A stretch of DNA of 6,419 bases from Bacteroidota bacterium (GCA_024278655.1 JAJRSV010000180.1:1-6419), one strand, 5' to 3'. Shown: positions 1 to 5,381, counted from the stretch's first letter. The notes: a model not told the origin generated them from the sequence alone. Numbers and translations are program-made.

Positions 1-49
1 AGAATCTTACAGGAAGAAAAATAGAGCTGTTTTGCAGAACGCTTATTAG
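1..49 (+). CDS. istB: C-terminal end of an IstB-like IS21-family transposition helper ATPase (partial)
   Basis: Only the last 15 codons and the stop (TAG at 47-49) are in the window, read from base 2. The peptide ESYRKKNRAVLQNAY resembles the basic tail of IstB proteins, where a 'KGESxRKK' stretch closes the AAA+ ATPase domain. IstB is the DNA-binding ATPase that helps the IstA transposase choose targets. The call is supported by what follows: about 40 bases after the stop lies a repeated terminal motif of the kind found at IS21 ends, so gene and end fit one element whose body lies left of the window. With so few residues the family call is an inference. Another basic transposase tail is possible. 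Confidence 0.5.
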   Translation, partial: ESYRKKNRAVLQNAY

Positions 50-91
50 TGTTTTTTTAGCTATTTTTAAAAACGGTAATTACATTTTTGA

Positions 92-127
92 GGTGGGGAA
101 TAATCTGAACCTTAGGGTGGGGAATAA
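92..127 (+). repeat. 12-bp direct repeat pair in the IS end
   Basis: GGTGGGGAATAA occurs exactly at 92-103 and again at 116-127, with start points 24 bases apart, about two helical turns. This spacing would put two copies of a transposase on the same face of the DNA. The second copy continues into AAGTGGTCC, next to the proposed terminus. Confidence 0.75.
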
Positions 128-152
128 AGTGGTCCTCGACAGTTCTCCCAAA

Positions 153-174
153 GGGACTCCTTCGGAGGAATCCC
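153..174 (+). other. Stem-loop in the leader of the GIY-YIG gene
   Basis: CTCC (157-160) pairs with GGAG (164-167) around a TTC loop. GGGA (153-156) pairs with TCCC (171-174) across a GAA bulge. The following C-rich stretch has no T-run, so this is not an ordinary terminator. It sits between the IS end and the nuclease start and may be part of a leader carried with the gene. The role is unknown. Confidence 0.4.
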
Positions 175-205
175 CCCACCCCGACAAATTTCATACATTT
201 CTAAA

Positions 206-511
206 ATGACTGTCTTCCTTTACATCATCTACAGCAACTCCAAAGACCGTTACTACGTTGGTCACTCAGATAACTTACTGCGCCGCATTCCCGAACATAA
301 TGCAGGTCAATGTAAATCTACCCGCTCCGGTATTCCCTGGATATTAGTTTACTCCAAACCCTTTAACTCCCGCGCGGAAGCTATGAAGGAGGAATACAGA
401 ATAAAGAAAATGAAAAGCAGGAAGTATATTGAAAAATTAATCGCTGAATACTACAGCCCGGTTAGCGCGTCCCGATTATATTATGCAAGATGTTCTCAGT
501 GTTTAGGTTGA
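206..511 (+). CDS. Small solo GIY-YIG domain nuclease
   Basis: This 101-residue protein is a stand-alone GIY-YIG domain of the UPF0213/YhbQ-like type. The paired motifs are YIIYS (residues 6-10) and YYVGH (16-20), followed by Arg26/Arg27, HNAG (31-34), the STRSGIPW segment (38-45), and an EAMKEE helix (58-63) with the likely metal-binding Glu. The family cleaves DNA with one catalytic Tyr/Arg/Glu set, but the substrates of these small members are largely unknown. ATG206 is chosen because the family starts just before this YIIYS motif. There is no clear Shine-Dalgarno site, and the frame stays open upstream to 128. The last ~18 residues, after KYIEKLI, do not look like the usual family tail and may be read-through into unrelated DNA. 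Such genes are often multicopy and mobile. Here it lies between an IS end and a broken hsdR. Confidence 0.85.
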   Translation: MTVFLYIIYSNSKDRYYVGHSDNLLRRIPEHNAGQCKSTRSGIPWILVYSKPFNSRAEAMKEEYRIKKMKSRKYIEKLIAEYYSPVSASRLYYARCSQCLG

Positions 512-573
512 ATAGTTGAAATAAACTCAGTCACATCGTAAGGGAAAAGCGCAGTTTACTTATCAATGCTATT

Positions 574-588
574 GGGACCACCTTTATT
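574..588 (-). repeat. Imperfect inverted copy of the IS-end sequence
   Basis: On the minus strand this reads AATAAAGGTGGTCCC, matching AATAAAGTGGTCC at 123-135 apart from one extra G. The two copies are inverted around the GIY-YIG gene, and this one lies within ten bases of the hsdR breakpoint. It may be a relic of a second IS end or a terminal repeat of a small cassette. The match is short enough that chance cannot be excluded. Confidence 0.35.
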
Positions 589-591
589 ATA

Positions 592-654
592 TCAGTGCTC
601 GGTAAGATATAATTCTATTGCTTCCTCAAAACGTATTTCGGTATGTTTTTTCAT
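592..654 (-). pseudogene. hsdR: Truncated type I restriction subunit R (first 20 codons only)
   Basis: An ATG at 654-652 opens a 20-residue frame, beginning MKKHTEIRFEEAIE and ending LYLTEH, before TGA at 594-592. The HTEIxFEEAIE pattern followed by a hydrophobic turn matches the extreme N-terminus of one HsdR subtype, where the next residues would normally be a Gly-Gly-Tyr. HsdR is normally about 1000 residues: a PD-(D/E)XK nuclease domain plus a helicase motor that translocates and cuts unmethylated DNA. Everything past codon 20 is gone and is replaced by unrelated sequence, with an IS-end-like motif a few bases on. The recognisable stretch is short. The call gains support from its place downstream of fic and the hsdM/hsdS remnants on the same strand, which is the usual gene order of such operons. 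Confidence 0.65.
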
Positions 655-922
655 TTTGCTCTTTTAATCTTTCTATTGATTGTTAAAGCAACTAACATTT
701 TTATAGATTACCAGCAGCACTTGTGCAACTTCAATCCCTAAAGTATCACCAGCGACAGGTCCTACAACATTAACAGTGGTAGCCACTACGCCAAAAAGCA
801 ACTAATCAATAAATTTGAAAATTTGCGAAAAACGTGGTCTGTTTTGGACCTCGTTCAGAATACGTGGTTCATATCGAATTATACTGAACCACGTTTTGTG
901 CTTATGTTTAAAGTGACCCATA
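655..922. other. Intergenic remnant between fic and the hsdR stub
   Basis: No gene can be supported here. Two short open frames overlap on opposite strands. On the minus strand, a GTG at 786 opens 37 codons to TAG at 675-673, starting VATTVNVVGPVAG. On the plus strand, codons from 707 to TAA at 803-805 include IPKVSPATGPTTLTVV, rich in Thr, Pro and Val like a fragment of a surface-protein beta domain. Neither has a ribosome binding site or a recognised family, and a stop immediately precedes the minus frame. Positions 831-894 hold two hairpins. A weak AAGAG lies just upstream of the hsdR ATG. Confidence 0.4.
831..894. repeat. Tandem pair of related hairpins downstream of fic
   Basis: Hairpin one pairs AACGTGGTC (831-839) with GACCTCGTT (847-855), 8 of 9 bases, around a 7-base loop. 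Hairpin two pairs ACGTGGTTCA (862-871) perfectly with TGAACCACGT (885-894) around a 13-base loop. Both left arms share ACGTGGT, so the stems look like copies of one motif. On the minus strand they lie 29-92 bases past the fic stop, where a terminator would sit. The T-run after them is weak, so a transposition relic, a protein-binding palindrome or an RNA-stability element are alternatives. Confidence 0.6.
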
Positions 923-2011
923 TTAATTGCCACTTAAGATTTTAAAAAGTTCCGTATTAATGTAAAGAACTTCTTTGCCTACTTTTTCCGGGCTGAGTAT
1001 TTTCAACCTTTCTAATTCTTTAAGATATCGTTCGGCGGCTTTTCTTGCTGATATTTTTCTTTTAGTAATAAATTCCGTCTTACAATATGGATGTTCATAA
1101 ATTAACTCTATTACCTCTTTAGGTACTCTTATTTGTTTTTCAATATTTACTTTTTTAATAGTATTCTGAAGTGAATTATAAATTTCCTCAATTAGTGAAA
1201 CAGTATTTTTAGATGTCTGCTCAATACCATTAAGTATATACAAAATCCAAGGTTCCCAATCCTGTTTTTCGGTTACCCCTCTTAATAAATTGTAGTAATC
1301 ACTTTTATTATCAATAATATATTTGCTCAAAAACAGGATTGGTAAATCAAGCTGACCGGTAAAAACCAGGTAAAGTATTAAAAGAATTCTTCCGGTTCTT
1401 CCATTGCCATCAGTAAAAGGATGTATTGCTTCGAATTGATAATGAATTACTGCGGATTTAATTAGAGGATCGACGTCATCATTTTCGGAATGAATATAAT
1501 TTTCCAGATTGTTCAGTAAATCGCGAAGCACTTTTTCACCTTCCGGAGGCGTGTAGATAATTTTTCCGGTGCTTGGATTTTGAAGTTTGGTCCCGGGTGT
1601 TTTTCTTATACTTGCATCAGTATCTTTAATTTTCTGAAATATTTTTATTATAAGATTTGTTGTTAATACATTTCTTTTTTTTAGTTCATTAAATCCTTCC
1701 CACATTGCCTCGCGGTATCTAACAACTTCTTTTGCGCTGCCGCTCGAATCAACAGTTTTAGCAGATAATGCCTTGTAAAGCTCATCATTTGTGGTAACTA
1801 TATTTTCAATTTCCGAACTGGATTTTGCTTCTTGCAAAACGATGGAGTTTATTAGTAAATCAGGATTAGGAATGCGAAATGTTGCACCTTTAAGCTCGTC
1901 TAATGCTCTTGAAGCAGCAATAGTTCTTTTAAGAATAGATTTTGTTTCTAATTCTACCTTTGGGGGCAATTTGGGTAAATTGTTAAAAGGTTTATTTGGA
2001 TCAAAACTCAT
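923..2011 (-). CDS. fic: Fic-domain protein adenylyltransferase (AMPylator), class II, SoFic-like
   Basis: This intact 362-residue protein has the layout of SoFic-type Fic proteins and matches their usual length. Residues 1-50 form the Fic_N region, with LPPKVELETKSILK at 15-28. The inhibitory helix carries S65xxxE69N70, the class II (S/T)xxxE(G/N) motif. The catalytic loop is HPFTDGNGRTGR at 197-208, with His197 as general base and the phosphate-binding Gly/Arg residues present. A winged-helix-like C-terminus covers about 295-355. Fic enzymes move AMP from ATP to Ser, Thr or Tyr of target proteins, or remove it, and the inhibitory Glu blocks ATP placement until it is released. All key residues are present, so activity is expected, but the target is unknown. 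The start is fixed by AGGAG seven bases upstream. The gene sits in the slot between hsdS and hsdR where Fic genes often occur in type I restriction operons. Here those partners are ruined while fic is whole. Confidence 0.92.
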   Translation of the reverse strand: MSFDPNKPFNNLPKLPPKVELETKSILKRTIAASRALDELKGATFRIPNPDLLINSIVLQEAKSSSEIENIVTTNDELYKALSAKTVDSSGSAKEVVRYREAMWEGFNELKKRNVLTTNLIIKIFQKIKDTDASIRKTPGTKLQNPSTGKIIYTPPEGEKVLRDLLNNLENYIHSENDDVDPLIKSAVIHYQFEAIHPFTDGNGRTGRILLILYLVFTGQLDLPILFLSKYIIDNKSDYYNLLRGVTEKQDWEPWILYILNGIEQTSKNTVSLIEEIYNSLQNTIKKVNIEKQIRVPKEVIELIYEHPYCKTEFITKRKISARKAAERYLKELERLKILSPEKVGKEVLYINTELFKILSGN

Positions 2012-2018
2012 ATCGTTT

Positions 2019-2023
2019 CTCCT
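2019..2023 (-). promoter_or_regulatory. Shine-Dalgarno site of fic
   Basis: On the minus strand this reads AGGAG, seven bases before the fic ATG (2011-2009). It lies downstream of the hsdS remnant stop, so fic can still be translated on its own after collapse of the upstream genes. Confidence 0.75.
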
Positions 2024-2043
2024 ATCATTTCTACAGATTTGAA

Positions 2044-2106
2044 TTATCTTATATCTCCCGAAGGGACACGAATTTTACCCGTTACCGCTGCTGTTATTAA
2101 TGCAGT
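2044..2106 (-). pseudogene. hsdS: C-terminal remnant of type I specificity subunit S
   Basis: Twenty sense codons and TAA (2046-2044) read TALITAAVTGKIRVPSGDIR. The ALITAAVTGKI segment is the characteristic end of HsdS proteins, following the last coiled-coil spacer that binds HsdM. HsdS is normally about 400 residues with two target-recognition domains, and nothing of those remains. The fragment is in the same frame as the hsdM remnant, separated from it only by a TGA at 2109-2107. Many HsdS tails have EYRTALI here. The sequence reads E-Y-stop-T-A-L-I, so the stop probably arose from a CGA Arg codon by one C-to-T change. The fic gene starts 32 bases after the stop, as expected for an original hsdS-fic junction. 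Confidence 0.8.
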
Positions 2107-2562
2107 TCAGTATTCTTTAACTATAAAATATAACCTGTTAGCTTTATCGAGTTTTGTAATTTCATCTTCGAACTTAAAATTCTCAAAAATCTCTCTTGCT
2201 TTAGGAGAAAATCCGTTTATAAAAGCCACAAGATTTTTTGCTATGTGTTCCGGGTCTTCAAGAAGCCGCTTAAACGTATAGTTGCTGATATTATATAAAG
2301 GTTGCTTTCTGCCTTTCGAAGCGAATCTTGCCAGCGCAGAATGCAAAGCATTGCCTTTTAATCTCTTTGCTTGTAATCTCTTATATTCTTTAAGCACAGC
2401 TTCTTTATTCTCTTCAAGAAGACAGTCAAGTCTTCTTAAAACAGTCATGGGCAACATAACTTTGCGGTATTGCGGTGGTCTGTATGGTCCACGCAGTTTA
2501 TTCGCGATGTTCCAGATAAAACTTACAAGCTCAGAATGGTTACGGTTAGTGTTTTCGGTCAA
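2107..2562 (-). pseudogene. hsdM: Truncated type I DNA methyltransferase subunit M (N-terminal domain only)
   Basis: These 151 residues correspond to the helical HsdM N-terminal domain: HSELVSFIWNIANKLRGPY, then YRKVMLPMTVLRRLDCLLE, NISNYTFKRLLEDP, INGFSP and LDKANRLYFIVKEY. In full proteins of about 500 residues this domain is followed by the methyltransferase core with its SAM-binding and NPPF/NPPY motifs. All of that is missing, so the product cannot methylate DNA. The frame leaves HsdM at about VKE and enters HsdS tail sequence, with TGA at 2109-2107 at the junction. I place the start at TTG 2562, because GGAG lies five bases upstream and the protein then begins MTENTNRNH, as in relatives. 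A frame extension to TTG 2598 overlaps the likely promoter. The stable N-terminal domain could still be made. Confidence 0.85.
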
Positions 2563-2582
2563 GATATCTCCATAAATTAAAT

Positions 2583-2612
2583 CAAAATTATAGCACAATC
2601 ATTAATTTACAA
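2583..2612 (-). promoter_or_regulatory. Possible Bacteroidota-type promoter for the hsdM-fic unit
   Basis: On the minus strand TTG (2612-2610) is followed 19 bases later by TAATTTTG (2590-2583), fitting the Bacteroidota -33 TTG / -7 TAnnTTTG pattern. An overlapping TATAAT is also present but lacks a well-spaced -35. Transcription would begin shortly before GGAG and the TTG start of hsdM. The AT-rich setting makes chance matches likely, so this is tentative. Confidence 0.4.
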
Positions 2613-2894
2613 TATATAATATAATTAATACTGGATTTACATTGCTAAAATATATCTGCCTTACCCACCAAATCGGCACCCCGCAGTAACTAAATTGGTT
2701 TATGGAGTGGATGGAAATCATAATTGTCGATAGTTAAAATAATAAATTTCAATCATTTCTTCTAATAAATCATATAACAGTAGTATATAAAACCTGTATG
2801 TAATAATTTATCAGAATGTTTTATAGTTCTACATCAAATCAAAGTTGGTTAAACGAATCTATCAACTAAAACAATCTTCTGCTAACAAAACTTC
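2613..2894. other. AT-rich intergenic region without recognisable genes
   Basis: Both strands are dense in stops and no frame longer than a dozen codons has a plausible start. A short GC-richer island at about 2657-2694 contains TGCC and GGCA half-sites, but no tRNA or known RNA fold could be made from it. The region separates the decayed restriction operon from the envelope genes and probably carries the upstream regulatory DNA of hsdM. Confidence 0.5.
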
Positions 2895-2914
2895 TTTATC
2901 AAAAGATTGATAAA
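2895..2914. repeat. AT-rich perfect hairpin
   Basis: TTTATCAA (2895-2902) pairs with TTGATAAA (2907-2914) around a 4-base loop. It lies directly beyond the GGGTTTC terminator stem when read on the minus strand, so it may act as a back-up terminator or end-stabilising stem. Confidence 0.5.
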
Positions 2915-2950
2915 TAAAAAGAAAGGGTTTCAACAAATTGTCGAAACCCT
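2911..2950 (-). terminator. Intrinsic terminator of the outer-membrane protein gene
   Basis: Read on the minus strand, AGGGTTTC (2950-2943) pairs with GAAACCCT (2931-2924). The stem can extend through a G-U pair to 11 pairs with a 5-base loop. It is followed by TTCTTTTTATTTA, a good U-tract. It begins 26 bases after the stop of the beta-barrel-like gene and marks the end of the envelope-gene unit. Confidence 0.8.
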
Positions 2951-2975
2951 GTTAATATAAGTATTACTAAGGTTA

Positions 2976-3566
2976 TCAAAACCCAACACCAGCGCCGAAG
3001 CTGACAAAGGGATCCCATTTTTTGTAAGGTGAATTTGAATCCTGGATCACATCGAACAATACTTCCGCGAATAACCATACATTCGGACCGACGTGCTGTG
3101 ACAAGCCGCCACCTAACAGCAGAAAAGGTACCCATACACGAATTGAGTTCCATTCATTTTTCTGAAAATCGAATCCTGAAATTTGATCGAAACTTGCATA
3201 GACGAATTCGCTATGCATATAGATTTGCGGAGTAACTCTGTAACGTGCAAAAGCACTACCGCCAAAATTGTGCGAATCAAATGAAGGGTCAACCCTTTTA
3301 TCGTTTATGTATGAATAACTCAGCTTACCACCTACTGAAAATTTGGGCGATACCTTATAACCGATAAGCGGCTGAACACTTAAGTAAAAGTAATCGTTCC
3401 AAAAGTTGAAACCGATGTTACCGCCGTAATAAACCTTGCTTTGGTTACCGCCCGGCTTGACTAATTCGTTTGCGGTACTGTTACCTGTCGTTTTATCATC
3501 ACCGCCGTTAAAAGCAAGAGTAAAACTAATGGGAATTATTAAAAGTAGTATTAAAATCTTTTTCAT
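2976..3566 (-). CDS. Small secreted outer-membrane beta-barrel-like protein
   Basis: This 196-residue protein starts with a signal peptide: MKK, then a hydrophobic stretch to about residue 18 with likely cleavage after TLA. A short polar, Gly/Asn/Thr-rich linker follows (about 20-42). The rest alternates polar and aromatic residues in strand-like blocks such as YYGGNIGFNFW, FYLSVQPLIGYKV, FSVGGKLSYSY and SAFARYRV, and ends in the aromatic strand VSFGAGVGF. A C-terminal Phe is the usual signal for BAM-mediated insertion of barrels. Size and strand count suggest an eight-stranded OmpA/OmpX-like barrel. No specific family is recognised, so cargo or function is unknown. The start is supported by GGAGG seven bases upstream. 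It is the last gene of the minus-strand run, followed by a strong terminator. Confidence 0.8.
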   Translation of the reverse strand: MKKILILLLIIPISFTLAFNGGDDKTTGNSTANELVKPGGNQSKVYYGGNIGFNFWNDYFYLSVQPLIGYKVSPKFSVGGKLSYSYINDKRVDPSFDSHNFGGSAFARYRVTPQIYMHSEFVYASFDQISGFDFQKNEWNSIRVWVPFLLLGGGLSQHVGPNVWLFAEVLFDVIQDSNSPYKKWDPFVSFGAGVGF

Positions 3567-3573
3567 TTCTTTG

Positions 3574-3578
3574 CCTCC
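3574..3578 (-). promoter_or_regulatory. Shine-Dalgarno site of the beta-barrel-like gene
   Basis: The minus strand reads GGAGG seven bases before the ATG at 3566-3564. A near-consensus site like this argues that the host uses Shine-Dalgarno initiation, unlike many Bacteroidia. Confidence 0.7.
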
Positions 3579-3654
3579 GCTAATTGTTATTTAAGTACTA
3601 CGATAAATATATACCTGAAGAGGTTTAAAAGAAATTCACAAGTGTTTGCGAGTG

Positions 3655-4722
3655 TTAAAATTTTACTCTGCCGACATTAATTTGAAAGGGGTAAAACAGA
3701 TAAAACCGTGTTCCGTTGTTTGTAAATTCCACAGCAGGTAAAGGCAATTTAAAGTAGTTAAACGTTTGTTTGAACCAGTTCCAGAAACTGCCGCCGTCGG
3801 GTAATAATTCCACAAGATTAAAATCTATTCCTATTAAAAACCTGCGTGTTTTGTGCGGCGAGTAATAACCGTTAATCCCGTATCCCAAAGCAAGGTTTAA
3901 CCAATTAGGCCATAATCTTCTATATTGATGGGGCAGCAAATTATGAACATCCACACTCCACCAGGCAGTAGTTGCGTTGTAATTATCCAAAAAAGTCTGC
4001 GTTCGCATTTTAAGCGGAACACCGATTAACCCGGGCGGAGTATATTGCCACTTGGGAGTAAAGTTCTGTAAAAAAGGAACGTAATGCTGAACATAAAAAT
4101 ATCCCGAACCTAATATATCGGCAACGAAATCGGTTGGAGAGAAACCGGTGTTTTGTGCAAAGCCGTCTTTAATCTCAACATACGTTTGTGATATTATGCC
4201 GAAGACCGAACCCCAGAAAATCGATTCATCCCAACCGAAACCGGCATAAACAAGCCCTTCCCTTGCAAAATACGAAGTAAAATAACCGCCCATAAAATGC
4301 CCTAACTTATCTGCCTGGAGAGCATTGTTCCAATCATCTCTTATGTAAAACGGTCTGCCGCGGTGCGACCACCACGCAACATTCTGGTTTATATGAAGCG
4401 CAACAATAGTAACCAGCGAAACACCGCTTACAACTCCTGCTCTGAACGGATTAATATCTTTTTCAAAGTTCGGAAGTTCACCGCTGATTGTGAAACGTTT
4501 GTGTCCCGCATAAAAGAAATTGCTGTAAGGTATTTTATTGTACGCATATATATTATTCAGTTCGAGCGAATCAATTTTAATCGGTAACGAAAGGGATAAT
4601 TTCGTTTCGTGTTTGAACTCCGGGTTGAATGATTTTGATAAATGATGTGTCTGCGGATAAACGAATACACCTGTAAAGAAAAGAATCAAAAAAAGAGTGA
4701 ATATGTGACTGAGCTTTTTCAT
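3655..4722 (-). CDS. DUF2279 (YfiM-like) envelope protein
   Basis: The 355-residue protein begins with a signal peptide or anchor (hydrophobic residues 8-22). The DUF2279 core covers about 95-210: a hydrophobic segment at 95-112, AWWSHRGRPF (116-125), ADKLGHFMGGYFTSY (137-151), EIKDGFA (183-189) and SPTDFVADILGSGYF (195-209). The invariant DKxGH and the Asp/His-rich set suggest a membrane-associated fold related to VanZ/YfiM-like proteins, but no enzymatic function is established for DUF2279. The C-terminal half (about 225-355) has Tyr/Trp/Phe-rich strands and ends in VGRVKF, as an outer-membrane protein would. The start is taken at ATG 4722. A GTG just before it is also possible, and the ribosome site (AGAG) is weak. 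It lies 101 bases after the DUF4136 lipoprotein gene and 88 before the beta-barrel-like gene on the same strand. Confidence 0.8.
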   Translation of the reverse strand: MKKLSHIFTLFLILFFTGVFVYPQTHHLSKSFNPEFKHETKLSLSLPIKIDSLELNNIYAYNKIPYSNFFYAGHKRFTISGELPNFEKDINPFRAGVVSGVSLVTIVALHINQNVAWWSHRGRPFYIRDDWNNALQADKLGHFMGGYFTSYFAREGLVYAGFGWDESIFWGSVFGIISQTYVEIKDGFAQNTGFSPTDFVADILGSGYFYVQHYVPFLQNFTPKWQYTPPGLIGVPLKMRTQTFLDNYNATTAWWSVDVHNLLPHQYRRLWPNWLNLALGYGINGYYSPHKTRRFLIGIDFNLVELLPDGGSFWNWFKQTFNYFKLPLPAVEFTNNGTRFYLFYPFQINVGRVKF

Positions 4723-4823
4723 CACAATTACTCTTTATTTTTAACACCCAAAAATATTTTGCAGCTAACGGAAGAGCAATACCATCTTTTATACCGATTA
4801 TTTACTGATATAATTTGAGATAA

Positions 4824-5369
4824 TTATTCGTACGAATGAGGAGGAAAATCTTTTAATATTTTTTCAATTATTCTCATCAAATCTTCACGGAAATATTCCG
4901 GATCAATATCCGCTCCGGTAATTCCTGTTGCTATTCCGCGCCAAGCCAGCATCTTATCCTTATTATCAACAATATCAATTATAAGCGATCCTTCTTTGTA
5001 ATGACTTACCGTAGTATAGCCGCCGTAAGGTCCCCACCACGGATAGTACCAATAACCGAAATAGTAAACGTTTACTCTGTGCCGGACCCCTCCGTTTATT
5101 ATCACAACAAAATCAGGAGTGCCGGAATCAATTTTCTCGAATCCCTTTTTCATCAACACCGAATCGATAGCCGCCTGAATTGTTTTACGCAGTCTTACAT
5201 TTTTCGAAAGGATATCGTTGGGGTCCCGCTCCTTCTTTTTCGCCCATCTGTAGGTTTTGTAATTACTGAAATCTCTCAGCGGATCGAAATCTGTGATTAC
5301 TCTAACTGTGGAGCAGGAAGAAAAAACAAACGCAAGCATAAGTAACATAATCAATTGTTTCACCCGCAT
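4824..5369 (-). CDS. DUF4136 family lipoprotein
   Basis: The 181-residue protein has a lipoprotein signal: MRVKQ, hydrophobic residues 6-16, and a lipobox FSSC with Cys19 as the lipidated residue. The mature part shows the DUF4136 pattern: VRVITDFDPLRDFSNYKTYRW near the start, a helix with LRKTIQAAIDSVLMKKGFEK, the strand PDFVVIINGGVRH, a Tyr/Trp/Gly-rich insertion (YYFGYWYYPWWGPYGGY), then GSLIIDIVDNKDKMLAWRGIATG and a C-terminal amphipathic helix. The family is common in Bacteroidota and Proteobacteria envelopes, with no assigned reaction. ATG 5369 is chosen because AAGGA lies seven bases upstream and the signal peptide begins there. A longer frame to 5477 would overlap the rhomboid gene and bury the signal peptide. 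Confidence 0.88.
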   Translation of the reverse strand: MRVKQLIMLLMLAFVFSSCSTVRVITDFDPLRDFSNYKTYRWAKKKERDPNDILSKNVRLRKTIQAAIDSVLMKKGFEKIDSGTPDFVVIINGGVRHRVNVYYFGYWYYPWWGPYGGYTTVSHYKEGSLIIDIVDNKDKMLAWRGIATGITGADIDPEYFREDLMRIIEKILKDFPPHSYE

Positions 5370-5376
5370 CTTTTCA

Positions 5377-5381
5377 TCCTT
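5377..5381 (-). promoter_or_regulatory. Shine-Dalgarno site deciding the lipoprotein start
   Basis: The minus strand reads AAGGA seven bases before ATG 5369-5367. It selects this start over the upstream in-frame ATG at 5477. Confidence 0.7.

Larger units (their letters stand above)
1..141 (+). mobile_element. Right end of an IS21-family insertion sequence
   Basis: The segment holds the istB-like tail, an AT-rich stretch, and then two copies of GGTGGGGAATAA at 92-103 and 116-127. Multiple short repeats inside each end are typical of the IS21 family. Read inward on the minus strand from position 141, the end starts TGTCGAGGACCAC. The TGT start fits IS21 termini, so the element probably stops at or near 141, but the outer boundary is inferred. 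The left end and any target duplication lie outside the window. Confidence 0.5.

Noticed and set aside
140..205. Possible tRNA 3' end before the GIY-YIG gene
   Set aside because: Such genes often follow tRNAs, and the GC-rich CTCC/GGAG stem prompted the idea, but no acceptor stem, anticodon arm or GGTTC T-loop can be assembled.
2282..2575. Plus-strand open frame of 97 codons opposite hsdM
   Set aside because: It is antisense to a segment with clear HsdM homology and has no recognisable domain or ribosome site. The same applies to the plus-strand frames at 1791-2042 and 2039-2281 opposite fic and the hsdM/hsdS remnants.
2563..2598. Longer hsdM N-terminus from TTG 2598
   Set aside because: It would run through the likely promoter and lacks a ribosome site, and the relatives begin near MTEN, matching TTG 2562.
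2899..3153. Alternative minus-strand frame of 84 codons
   Set aside because: It overlaps the beta-barrel-like gene in another frame, and its own end runs through the terminator hairpin.
5001..5345. Plus-strand open frame of 114 codons
   Set aside because: It is antisense to the DUF4136 lipoprotein gene, whose signal peptide and family motifs are clear. The frames at 5293-5532, 5799-5993 and 5972-6172 are likewise antisense shadows, mainly of the rhomboid gene.
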